Positions 10,161 through 21,853 of a stretch of DNA of 64,000 nt are shown one piece after another. Position 1 is the stretch's first letter; each line of letters opens with the position of its first letter. The DNA lies in assembly GCF_028554725.1 (NCBI RefSeq), contig NC_071667.1, positions 9,531,501-9,595,500 of the forward strand, in the 5' to 3' direction. This DNA is from Zeugodacus cucurbitae. Its lineage: Eukaryota; Arthropoda; Insecta; Diptera; Tephritidae. A program made the position numbers and the translations under genes. Below the pieces are notes generated by a model that worked only from the letters and a program-made list of their open reading frames with translations, was not told the DNA's origin and made no database searches.

Positions 10161-13100
10161 ATGGCTGCTTTATTATCTCGGACGGGTATTTTAAATGAAA
10201 TTGTGAACCCAAAGGTTGGGCAAAAGGTATGGTGGATTTTTTTTGGCAAATTTTTACATAATTGATAGATTTTGTGGGAATGTTGTTGGGTTGAAGGTGA
10301 AGGCAGGGGACTTCACTAGCAAGGTCTAAAACGTCTGATCAACTGTTGATTACCAAATTCTCAGCTGACTTGGGCTTTATCATTCATTATCAGTGACGTA
10401 ATTAGTTGAAGTGTAATGTAATTATAATATTCATTCATTGGGCAATATAAATTTTAATTGTTTGTTTATGGAAATGTAAACAAATATACACATACACACG
10501 TATGTTCATATGTATATTTCCAAATTTAATAGTCTTATTTTTCAGATTCTTGCACTTGCCACAAGTGGAAGTCTACAAAAGAGGAATCTCAACGTTCAAG
10601 AACATGTTTCATACACTTTACTTAACGACGCAGGGATTCCAACACCTAAGTAAGTCAATAAACATTTATATTTGATTAATGAATTTGTTGGAAATTATAA
10701 TATTTCAATTAGTATATCCTAAAAAATAATTATATGCAGAAGAAGTGTGTGTTTGGTAATAATTCAATGGCAAAAAATATTTACTGTGTATTTCGAAAAT
10801 TGAAAATCGCAGCCACATATGTATATTCATATGCATATATATGTATACAATTACGCCAATTAAATGTTAATTAGTTGCTTATCAACTATATTAGTAGTAC
10901 TTGTAAATGAGCAATTTCATCAGACTTTGTACCTAGATTGAGATTTTTTGATTGACAGACATATGTACATTCTCATGCATACAAAGATGTCTTCGGAAAT
11001 ATGTGTAAATTATAAATAAACAAAATGTAATAATTATCTATAGGTGCTATATGCCTCATAAATCAGGTTTAATATTTGAAGTGGATCATTTAAAATACAT
11101 ATGTATCATAATAAAGGGTGAAATGCTTAAAGTAGGTTAATTTCTATTAAATAGCCATTTTTAATTTTGTTTACCAGTTCTACGGTTGTATACTTCAGAT
11201 TACGATTACGTGTTATCTTTATCGCAGAATACGTCACTTTGTGTTGGATTACATTTTATAGCGCTGATAATTTATACATAATTCTGAATCATTTGTTTAG
11301 GTTTGGTGTAGCAAAGTCCGGTCAAGAAGCCAAAGAGATTGCCCAGAAACTCGAAACGAATAACCTTGTGTTGAAAGCTCAGGTTTTGGCTGGTGGTCGC
11401 GGTAAAGGTCATTTCAAGAATGGGTTAAAGGGCGGCGTACGTGTTGTTAATACGTAAGTAGTTTATTTCCAAAAATATATTTACACAATTATTTAACAAT
11501 ATTTTCTTATCTACCTATCAAAGACCTACTGAGGCTCAAGATATTGCCGGCAAGATGGTGAATCAGCTTTTAGTAACCAAGCAAACAGGCGCTGCTGGTC
11601 GCATCTGTAATTCTGTTATGGTTGCAGAGCGTAAATTCCCACGCCGCGAATTCTACTTTGCCGTTATGATGGAGCGCGCTTTTAATGTGTGTATATAAAT
11701 AAACTATTATTTAAAAGTGTTAATTTGAAATTTACTCGAAAAAAGGGTCCAGTTATCATTGCTTCGTCGCAAGGTGGTGTTAACATTGAGGAAGTGGCTG
11801 CAGAGAATCCTGATGCTATTGTTTACGAACCTGTCGATATTAAGGTTGGATTGACACCTGATCAAGCAGCTAAAGTGGTGAATTCAGTTGGTTTGGGCGA
11901 GTTTCAAGAGGAAACCGTAAAAATGCTGATGAACATGTATCAGCTGTTCGTGAAGAAGGATGCTTTACTCATTGAAATCAATCCGTATGCAGAGGATGCA
12001 CTCGAAGGCTGTAAGTATTTTGCAAAATCATAGAAACTTTTTTAAACTATTTGCCATTTATGTGCACTAATGTAATCATTATTAAAAATAATAACCATGA
12101 CTTCATCAATCAATTTCGATATATAAATCAATGGAATTAATGTCAACAAATTAAAAAAAATATATATATTTCATAATGCCACAATATCTGCAGGTTCCTG
12201 TAAGTAATATGCCTTAAATAAGTAATTACAAGAAACTTTAAGATTCCGTTGTTATAGCTTTTAGAAATTGGCATTTTTATTAGTTCGAAAATTATTTTGC
12301 CAGTTTAATCATACGCTTTTGATGCATGCATAAATTATGACAGAAAAACTTGAAAAAAAATTAATAACGATTATTAAATATATTTAAAAGAAATCCGACA
12401 TTATTGATATATCCAATATACTTAAACGTAGATATTTAGCAACAATTATGTTAACGAAATTACAAAAACAAATGTGCATATCTAGACTAGAAATATATTA
12501 TTGATCATTGCGTAGCGTTATTTACATAATTTTTTTTTATATTTACATTATTTCATTGAAAGTACTATCAATAAAATCAATTTATTTTTATTTTTTTTTA
12601 TTTAAAGTGTTTCTAGTTAAAAGTTATTACGTTATATTCTATACACAAACTTTGTCTTATTCTAGTCTTCGCATTGGATGCCAAATTCCGTTTTGATGAT
12701 AATGCTGAATTTCGTCAGAAGGAACTATTCGCATTGCGTGATTGGACCCAAGAGGACCCCAAAGAAGTGGAGGCAGCCAAATATGATTTGAACTACATTG
12801 CATTAGATGGCACAATCGGTTGTATGGTGAACGGTGCTGGTTTAGCCATGGCCACCATGGATATTATTAAACTATACGGTGGTGATCCAGCCAATTTCCT
12901 TGATGTCGGTGGTGGTGCAACTGCACAGGCTGTGAAGGAAGCCTTCAAGATTATTACTTCCGACCCGAAAGTTCACTGCATTTTGGTGAACATTTTCGGT
13001 GGTATTATGCGTTGTGATGTTATTGCCGAGGGCATTATTGCTGCTGCCAAAGATTTGAATATGAAAATGCCAATTGTAGTTAGACTGCAGGTAAGCAGAG

Positions 13101-13338
13101 ATAGAAGTTGATCGGCTAGAAAGAAATAATCTTAATACAAATAATTATTATATCTTTATTTTAGGGCACAAATGTGAATGAAGCACGCGAATTGATTCGT
13201 CAATCCGGATTGAGGATTATTCCACGTCACGATTTGGACGAAGCTGCTAATTTGTCGGTACATTTGGCTCAAATCGTACATTTAGCGCGTGAAATGAACA
13301 TGGATGTCAGCTTCGAGATTCCTGACAGTGTGAAGTAG
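10161..13338 (+). CDS. ScsbetaA: Succinyl-CoA ligase [ADP-forming] beta subunit, mitochondrial
   Basis: Beta subunit of the TCA-cycle enzyme that converts succinyl-CoA to succinate with ATP formation in the matrix. Seven exons: 10161-10226, 10546-10649, 11301-11453, 11524-11686, 11746-12010, 12666-13090, 13165-13338. They sum to 1,350 nt and 449 aa, the normal SUCLA2 size. A presequence-like N-terminus precedes the ATP-grasp domain, with GGRGKGHF near residues 88-95 contacting nucleotide. INPYAEDA lies at the end of the grasp fold. The ligase domain carries FLDVGGGA (near 330) and NIFGGIMRCDVIA (near 359). TKQTGAAGRICN favours the ADP-forming type. Intron 4 is only 59 bp and has a purine-rich acceptor (CGAAAAAAG), unusual but required by the frame. 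Convergent with the CTNNBL1 homologue. Confidence 0.94.
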
Positions 13339-13805
13339 ATATTTTAGATTCTGCGATTAAAAATAGTTCAGCATTAGAAACACATACACGTCGAAAAAAC
13401 AACATAACTATATACGAAGCATACAAACATCATAACATAAAACGTATAATACGTTTTGTAATTAAAATTGGTTTGCAAAAATTGTTAATGATTTTAAGAA
13501 AAAAGTTATTAATATGTTAAAATTGAATATCACCAAATTATGGCGCAATTTTTGCAAATTAATATGTTTACTGCTTTTTCTTTATTATCTCCTTTTAATT
13601 TTATTCTCTTAGAGATGGGCGTACGTAGTTGCAGTTGTCACTAAGCAACTTTGCGTACACTTGTGTAAATCTTTATTCTACATGATTGTTTTTTATTTCT
13701 TTTAATTTTATAATTATTTATTGTATCTACACATAGATTAAATAACATTGTTGAAAATAAATTATATCGAAAACAGCTGTTTTAAACACAAATATTATTT
13801 ATTAA

Positions 13806-13964
13806 TTAAAAAATGCCAATGAGTTGAAAAAGACTAATTGTAAATTTCGATTTAAAATTAGCAAAAAGTCTGGTCCAAAAGGCGGTAGTGATGGAGGTGA
13901 CAGCGGCGGCAGCCCCATTTGCAAACCCAAGAAAAAAATCACTTGTGACAAGAAAACGAAATGA
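13806..13964 (+). CDS. Unassigned open segment coding a Gly/Ser-Lys-Cys tail
   Basis: A frame open from 13806 to a TGA at 13962, with no in-frame ATG. It reads through KKSGPKGGSDGGDSGGSP and then ICKPKKKITCDKKTK. The composition (Gly/Ser-rich, then Lys-rich with two Cys) is unlike random AT-rich DNA. It could be a terminal exon whose upstream exons I cannot find, an alternative 3' exon, or a decayed fragment. It lies between two convergent genes in what should be 3' UTR sequence. Confidence 0.2.
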   Translation, partial: LKNANELKKTNCKFRFKISKKSGPKGGSDGGDSGGSPICKPKKKITCDKKTK

Positions 13965-14110
13965 ATTAAGTTTTACGATGGAATTTGCTTTTTTATATAT
14001 TCAAAATTGTTTGTATTCGTTTGCGCATTATACAAAAAAAAATTTATTAAACAAGGTTTTGGCTTCAAAAAACTAAAATATTCCAGTTATTATTTGATGA
14101 AAACTTTATT

Positions 14111-16093
14111 TTAGAATCTATCAATCAACGAAACAATGTGAGATTGTTCTTGTTCCTTCCAATCAGCATCGCCGTCATCACCAAAATTTCCGGCGTATTC
14201 TGAAATTAACAGTTTTTAAATTTTTCTAGCTGCGATGTGTGTAAAATAAGTACAAACCTCGCATAACATTTCTGATAGTTTTCATTGATGAACCGCGTAA
14301 ATTCAAAATCTGTACGACTCGTTGTTTTACTGTATCCGCTGTAGCTGATACTTCTAAAATGATATAGTCGATTCGTTGCAGCGTGAAAAGTCCACCTGTC
14401 AGTCGCTTGATGTAATTATTTTCTGCCTCCTCATCTTCATCGATTTCAGTATTCTGATAATAAAAAAATGTGTCACCGTTATGAATTTTATTGGTTCAAA
14501 CTAGTTACCTTTCCTTGTTGATCTATTTCCCGGTCTACGGTTTCCACCTTCTCCAAATACTTCAAATGCAACTCCAACAGCCGATCTACCTTTTCATGGT
14601 CATTTTCCGTGAATTTCGATAGCAGTCGTTGCCTTTGTGCTCCTCTGCAATTTCTCAGCATTGAAGCTATGACGGAACAAACATGTTCCTCGTGTTCATC
14701 CGATGATAATAGCTGTTTTTTATTACGCTTCGGTGTTTTCATGAATAACGGGAAAATTGTACGAAGTCCAAGTATGTCTACGAATTTATTACAATTTTCA
14801 CGACCATCCGGTCCTGACATGGCGTGATCAAGCACTTTAAGCGAACCATTCCGTGACATCTTCTTTTCGCGTAGCATTAAATTCATGAGCTGTAAGCCTT
14901 CGCCTTTTAGAAAACGTTCCCTGTTTTCTTTGGCCATTAGTGCTGAACAAAGGCAATTGAATAGATTTTCCATATATTCCTGTTCTTCTGTAGAGGTAGG
15001 ATCATGTCGTTTGTAGATAGCCAGCTGTTGCAATAATACATCAATGCCATCAATTGTGCCAAGCATCAGTCGGTTATCGTTGTTTGTTTGTATTAGTATG
15101 GAAAGTATTTCACTGCAATATAGTTTATTGGGATCAAAAGGTGTCTTTTGTTTTAGTCTTTTCAGTATCCAAGCAAGTAAACCTTGCTCCGCTGCTTCAC
15201 GAACAATATCACTGTGCATTTCTGTTAAATTCTCCACAATCGCCAGGGAGTTATGAACACCATCAGCTTCCTCTTTAACTTCTTCGTTAAGACGTTCTAA
15301 ATTTTGTACTAAAAGTGCACAAATCTGTTGTTTACGCAAAGCTTCAATTAAAATTTCCGCTCCTTCACTACTCTCTCCTGTAAATATTTTTATTATACGA
15401 CCATTAGGAAAATAAAAAAATTTAAAGATGAGTTATTTTCACCTAAGATATCTACATCGGTGACTTCTTGCAATAGATCCACAATCGCAACGGCAATGTC
15501 TGTATTGGGGTGTGCAAGCAATTCTAATATACTAGGTATGCCATGCAATTCCACCAATACTGGGTAGAGATCAGGCACGGTCGCAACGCCCTTTAGTTCC
15601 TGTATGACAGAATGCAAATCGACTTCCGACTCCATAAATTTTTCTGGGTTATCAGGATATTTGATTCTCATTTCCTGATTTTTTAAATTGCGTTTTTCAA
15701 AAACCAGCAGTAATTTCTTCAGTCCTACTTCATCGAGTACGTCACCTTCCGCATCTTCATTCTCTACATAATTCAATATATTAATACGCTCTTCTTCAGT
15801 AAGTTCAGGACCGAAGAAGGTATCCAAAGATGGTACGTCAGGTTTCACGAAATCCGCTGACTCCTTAGCTTGTTCAATGCGGCGCATTCGTTTTGACTTT
15901 TCATCCCGTTTAACATCTCTGGTAGATCTGTCCTCCGTGGAATTCAATAAGTAATCATCATCCTCATCATGTGGACGTTTTGGTGTCTGTTCTGGCTGCA
16001 AGATAAAGGCGACTGTGGATTTACTTTTACTTTAATTTTTATATGTATTAATGATGTTTATACCTTAAATGAGAGTAATTCACCGACATCCAT
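14111..16093 (-). CDS. CTNNBL1: Beta-catenin-like protein 1 homologue (spliceosome-associated ARM protein)
   Basis: Nuclear armadillo-repeat protein of the PRP19-CDC5L spliceosomal complex. Five exons on the minus strand: 16093-16064 (MDVGELLSFK), 15995-15443, 15377-14509, 14453-14258 and 14199-14111 (TAA). They sum to 1,737 nt, 578 aa, against 563 aa in human. The N-terminus holds basic, nuclear-localisation-like runs (TPKRPHDEDDDY; KSKRMRRIEQ). FVKPDVPSLDTFF and the helical ARM region with ESEVDLHSVIQELKGVA follow. The C-terminus (RLTGGLFTLQRIDYIILEV ... IRNVMREYAGNFGDD) is diagnostic of the family. All introns are short (55-68 bp) with clean GT/AG. In Drosophila the corresponding gene numbers, CG11963 for the ligase and CG11964 for this one, are consecutive, so the pairing is probably ancient. 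Confidence 0.94.
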
Positions 16094-16510
16094 ATTTAAT
16101 TGATATTTCTGATATTTTTATAAAGTATATTAATGTTAAAACTCAACTATCAGAATGTTTACAATATTTTTATTTTGACAATTAAGTCGGCATGAGAATA
16201 AAATATGTTGCCATCTTTTAAAATACAATAAGGTTGCCAGATGTACATTGTACATGATATTTACATCGAGAAAAATGAATCCTCCACGCACCATAGACTG
16301 TTAAAATGTCGGCAATGCAGTGTTTGAATACATTAGCTGTCTTCGCTTGATCAGTTCAAATAAGTTTCTTCAGCGAATCTTTTTATAAAACAGTTATGCG
16401 TCCCGGAAAGAATATTCTTTTCATTGGATAACTGTTAGACATTTATTAAACTCAATAGCTAACCTGATTCATAGGATTTGTTGAGAGCAGTTGAAAAAAG
16501 TTTATCTGCG

Positions 16511-17442
16511 ATCTCACATAGGGATGCAAACATTGTGAAATGAAACATCGATGGTTCGATGCATCGATGTTTCTTCAAAACCCATCGAAATCAAAAACAT
16601 CGGCCATTAGCATTATGTGTCTTAGCATTATATGTCTGTTAAAGTTTTTTCTCAATAAATAACAGAATTTCAAAACAATGGAAAGTTTTTTCATTTCTTC
16701 ATTTCTCTTCGATTTCTTTCGATTTTACCTCTGCGTGATAGTTGCCCTGGGTTTAGATAACGGTCGTTTACTCGGCACTGAAGTGGCCACAATGTGTAAA
16801 TATTAATAAGCCTATTTATACAACTCCGGAAACACAGTATTCATGTTAACCCAAACTCTATTGGCTTCTGATTGGTAGGGGTAATAGCCGAGATACACTT
16901 TCTCTTCAACCTTCCGTCCCTGTAAGTGTAGATAAATTTGACAGCTTACATTTCACCTTTTGGTGGACCAAATGTTTGTTCTGGTTCCAAATATGGAACG
17001 AGTATTCTGTTTCACACTTATGCGAAGATTCCGTTGTATCAGCGCGATTCTATGAATTTTTTATGAAACGAAAAAAAAAGTATTTCTTTTGGCCATAGCA
17101 TCTTTAAAATGCAGTAATTTGATCTCTCTGATCTAACGCAGTAGCCTATGCCAGAATTAAATTGTATAAACAAATCATAAAAGTAACCGCAACATTGTCC
17201 AAGCGCACATTCCCTTAACGAATTCTCCGTATTTTACAAAAATCGAATTCCAATGTAATAAAGCGTATCCAAATAGAGGGTTTCGAGTTAATACCCGAAA
17301 AAGTGTGAAGTCAAATTTTTATATAAACCATCGACATAAAACATCGTTGAAAGTGACATCGCTGCATCGATGTTTTTAGGTTCGAGACATCGATGCTTTT
17401 TGACGAAAACATCGATTCATCGTTTGCATCCCTAATCTCACA
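16511..17442. mobile_element. hAT-type non-autonomous element with perfect TSD
   Basis: The element spans 16519-17434 (916 bp). Ends are perfect 13-bp inverted repeats, TAGGGATGCAAAC and its complement. The flanking 8-bp duplication ATCTCACA (16511-16518 and 17435-17442) is identical on both sides. 8-bp duplication plus a TAGGG terminus is typical of the hAT superfamily. Subterminal regions are packed with ACATCGATG-like motifs in both orientations (at least four on each side), the kind of array a hAT transposase binds. No transposase coding is seen. Confidence 0.88.
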
Positions 17443-18085
17443 GCTCTCAAAGAATGCTTTATGTACCACAAATGCTTTAGCGCACGACAAAGTTGGCTCT
17501 GCAAGCACCATCAAATCATTCCGTTAACAAAAAGCACTTAAAGACAGTCATTACAATGATTCTTTGCTCAAAACTGGCATTTGTGAGAGAAGCTTGCATC
17601 AACCGTTACGTTTAAGCACTCAGTTTAAATGGATATAAAATTTGTTTAGATGCGATATTCATACTTACAAAATATTTAAATATAGAATTATAATAGAAAA
17701 AAAGATTTGAGTATTTTTCGACGTTTATATATATTATAATCATAAATTAATACAAAAATATTATTTAACTAAACAATGAGAGTATAAGAAAGTAACATAA
17801 AAATCAGAAAGCGTAAAATCTTCAAAGGCATGCTCTTGTATACACATACAATTAAGCATTAATTTGTATATTTATACATATGAACACTCATCAATTTTGC
17901 TATATTTTAGTTGCTAGAAACAGGACGACAGAGAATAGAGAAATATAAACAAGACAAAAATGAAAATATGCATTGCTCCTACGAGTATCTGCGCTAATAG
18001 ATTAACATTTTATATGATAGAAAACATTTTTGGTTTCACTCCAGCAATTTCACAATATGCTGCACATCCTCCAACAGCGACACAT
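17443..18085. other. Intergenic, 3' flank of the lectin gene
   Basis: AT-rich, no recognisable gene. Polyadenylation of the minus-strand lectin is expected here. Confidence 0.5.
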
Positions 18086-21000
18086 TTAAATGCGCAAATT
18101 TGGGTTTGTATAGCGCACATACTTCAGCAGGGCATCGTTTTCCTCGCACACGAATGGTTTCTTGTGATGGCAGGCGACGTCGTGCCAGTTGACACCGTCA
18201 TTGTAGAACTGGTTGAGCAATGCCACGCAATTTTCGGGAGCACCGTTCTGTTTGTATTCACGGTTGTCGGGCTGAGGCAGACCAATACCGCCGTTTGGTG
18301 ACCAATCACCCTGTGAGCGTTCGGAAGTTGGGGCCAATTTTTGCAGAGTAGCGGTCCAGAACCAGCCGTTGACGTTGACGGGCTGCAAATCGGGACGGTC
18401 ACAACCCTTGAAGTCACACAGGCGACCACTGGTCCAGATATATTTCACCTGAAAGCAGAAGTAATTGGTAAAATTAGTTATTGTTGTTGTATAGTTATCT
18501 AAGGTTGTTGGAGTGCATATGCTAATATTTATAAACATATTTATGCTTTTAAATGTATAAATTAATGATGAAATAAAGTTAGTTTTTTTTTTAATTTTTT
18601 TTAGAAACAGCTGCAACTGCCATATAATATTTGGGGCGTGCGCGCATGCGCGTTTTACGCATAAAATACATATGTACATATGTGTATATATAAATGGTGT
18701 TGACACCGATATTCATAGACAGCGCGTCTGAACCTAAATTTGAATATATTAATAAATTGTATCTAATGGTTTGCCACCAGCTACTAACCTAGTGGTTAAA
18801 ATTATAGACACATTTCACGTCAACCATTCAAAGAACCAACACCATAAAGCGGTGAAGTGTTCGTTGGATTTGATCGATTTGAAATGAGCTGGTAATAAAA
18901 ACTTAAGCTAAGCTGATATAAAAAAAGCAAACAACTCCATTGTTGTGTTGTGGAAAGTGGCAGCGCAAATATGTTAACTGTCTCATTATTGTCAAGCAAA
19001 AGACGGACAAAAAAATAAAGCACATTAAAAATCCGACACATAATTCATAAATATTTTTTTGAGTGCCTTTCCGTGGCTTATTCGCCTTTATAAGTGCCAC
19101 TAAACAAGTTCATGAATATGCCACACACATATATATACACACATGCATTTATATATATATATATCTATGCTAGTCGTCTGCTCGTGTCTGCATATGTGTG
19201 CAGTCTTAAGCCTCCAAAGCTCGTGTTGAGTTAATGCCTACGCTGCCACTACCATTGACATTCCCCTTTAACTTATCACACCTCAGTCATAATAAATATT
19301 TGTTTTTCACTTTCTCTTGCATGCCATATAGCCAAACAACAACACAACAATAAAGACAACTTAAGCTACAAAAAAAACCCAGCAATAACGGTTTTAAGCT
19401 GAAGGGCCAATCAGCCGCAACGAAGTGCGGAAATGTTTATGACCAAAGCAGTGCTGGATCTCATATATACATACATACATCCATATGCATGCATGTGTGT
19501 ATGTATGTGTGCACATGCCGGCATAAATTCACGCTTTTATAACAGTACTTCATTTGCTTATCGGTTGTTGCAGTGGCAAACAAGTAGGGGGTAAGCCCTT
19601 TTGTAGTGACACGAATTAAGAAGAAAGTGGGTGCATATATATACATACATATGCTTATTATATACAAATGTATGTCTGTGGTACAAGTCTTGAGCCGTCT
19701 GAGAACGTCTAAAGTATTATATTTTAGAGTTTTTATAGTTTTAAAAATGCGATTGCAGCTTTGAAAGGGCCTACAGAGAGTCTGTTCGTTATAGGGTATA
19801 CACAAATCTTGACAGCTGTCATTTTCATAGAAATGTCAACTCGTGAACAGCTGATTGGTTTCTATGATCATTAGCACTTTAATATTTATATTCATATTTA
19901 ATCTATATACTACTATATACTACTATTAAAAAGAGGAAAGATTTGTATATATGTTTGTAATAAATAAACTCAAAAACTACTGTGCCGATTTAAAAAAATC
20001 TTTCACCATTGGAAAGCTACATTCACCCCGAGTAACATAGGCTATATTTATTACTAGAATCTCTACTTTCTGTAAATAGTTCCCAGGTTAGGGTATTAAA
20101 AAGACTCCGTAATGGAGAATCTTATTCTGAAACTGAAAATCGTCTTGCAAATCATACTCTTCGCATTGCAATCGTGTGCCAGATAGTCGAGTAAAGAGCG
20201 CTCGCAGCAGCTGGCTGAACAAAATTTCAAAATCTCCCAAGTACGCGCTTGAAAGTCGAGTACGGGGCGTGTGCAGCGGCTTAAAGAACAAAATATTAGA
20301 ATATACAAGCTCGCACTAGGACGTCGAACTGTGAGCGTTCCCAACGCCTTCTTAATCAGAATCAGAATCAGAAAGACAACGGACACCAAAGACAAGAGGT
20401 CGTAATCAAGTTTTAGCTCATTGCAAATAAAATATAATTTCATGTTCGAATTTTCTTCATTTTATATTTTTAAAATGAATCCACGCAAGAAACGGAAAAG
20501 TACATACTACATATGCATGGGAGAGTGTGTATAAGTGTGTAAAATCTTATGACTTTTGAAATATTTGTTTAAACTAGAGCTCTTGGTATTCGACTAATCG
20601 ACTAACCGAATTAACCGAATAGGGCATTATTCGAATAATAATATTCGGTTTGCACTATTTGGATAGTCGTCAGTCATCGACTATTCGATTAACCGCTCAT
20701 TTTCGACTATTCGAATAGTGCAAGTTCATTAATTTTCTTATTTTTATTGAAAAAAGTGAAACATTGAAACTAACAAAAAACTCGCTATTTTTTATGACTG
20801 TCATACCAACACTATTGTTGTTTCACATGCTAAATTAAAATATGACTGATACAACACTGCGTGGTATGTTTCTTGAGTTCGCTATTCTATACCCCTACCC
20901 ACTTACTGTCGAATTTTTTCGGTTTATTGCGGCATATGCCTAGTACTGCAGTAACCGGTTACTTTTTGGTACCGTTTTTTTTTGGGACACACTCGTGGCA

Positions 21001-21812
21001 GTGTGGGCGGTCGGTGGGTGGGGCTTTGGAGCTTTTGGGGCAAAACTTCGACGAGTGGGTAGTCGGTTATCTGTGAAGAACCGGTTTTTTTGGGTCGGTC
21101 AGTGGTCGGTTTTGCTCGTGTCCTTTTGCCCGAACACTTCTCAACCGATTTATACCGCACATTGTATATATCTGGAAAATACGGACATATATCTGGAAAA
21201 TCAAAGGCTTTTAGACTGCAAACAGTTTTCATTTATTCGAATAGTGACAGTATAACTATTCGAATAACCGCAGTAGAACGACTATTCGAATAGTCGGAAC
21301 ATTGCGACTAACCGAATAGTGCTAACCGGTTAATATTCGTACGAACGGTTACAAACCGGATATTCGAATAATCGGTTTTCAGATTAATCGAATAATTTTA
21401 AGAGCCCTAGTTTAAACCCTTTCGAAGCTAGTTCGCTAATATTTTTCAAAATTTTATTTTCGAAATTCTACAAACTACCGTATACTTTAATTATTGACTT
21501 CATTAACGTAGCGCTTCCCGTTTATCTACAATTATGCATATTAGATAATTTTATGACTTGCGCACTTACTTCCGCTTCCAGCTAAAGATTGCGAAAATTT
21601 TGCATTAATTCCGCGCTGCATCATTTGTTTGGCGAATTTTATTGTCTTAATTGAATTGCAACATTTTACGTGTATCCTCAGCATGCAATTAACCATAACA
21701 CTTTGTGTTTGCCACACGGTTTTTGCCGTGTTTACTAACAATATGGAAAATTAGATTTTCCCAACCGATGACCGGCAGATAAAATCGCACGAAAACATAC
21801 AACTATATATAC

Positions 21813-21853
<41 letters not shown>

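Noticed and set aside
20924..21255. Overlapping open frames on both strands in the G-rich core of the hAT-type element
   Set aside because: All frames are open because the block is locally poor in AT, not because one frame shows protein-like signal.
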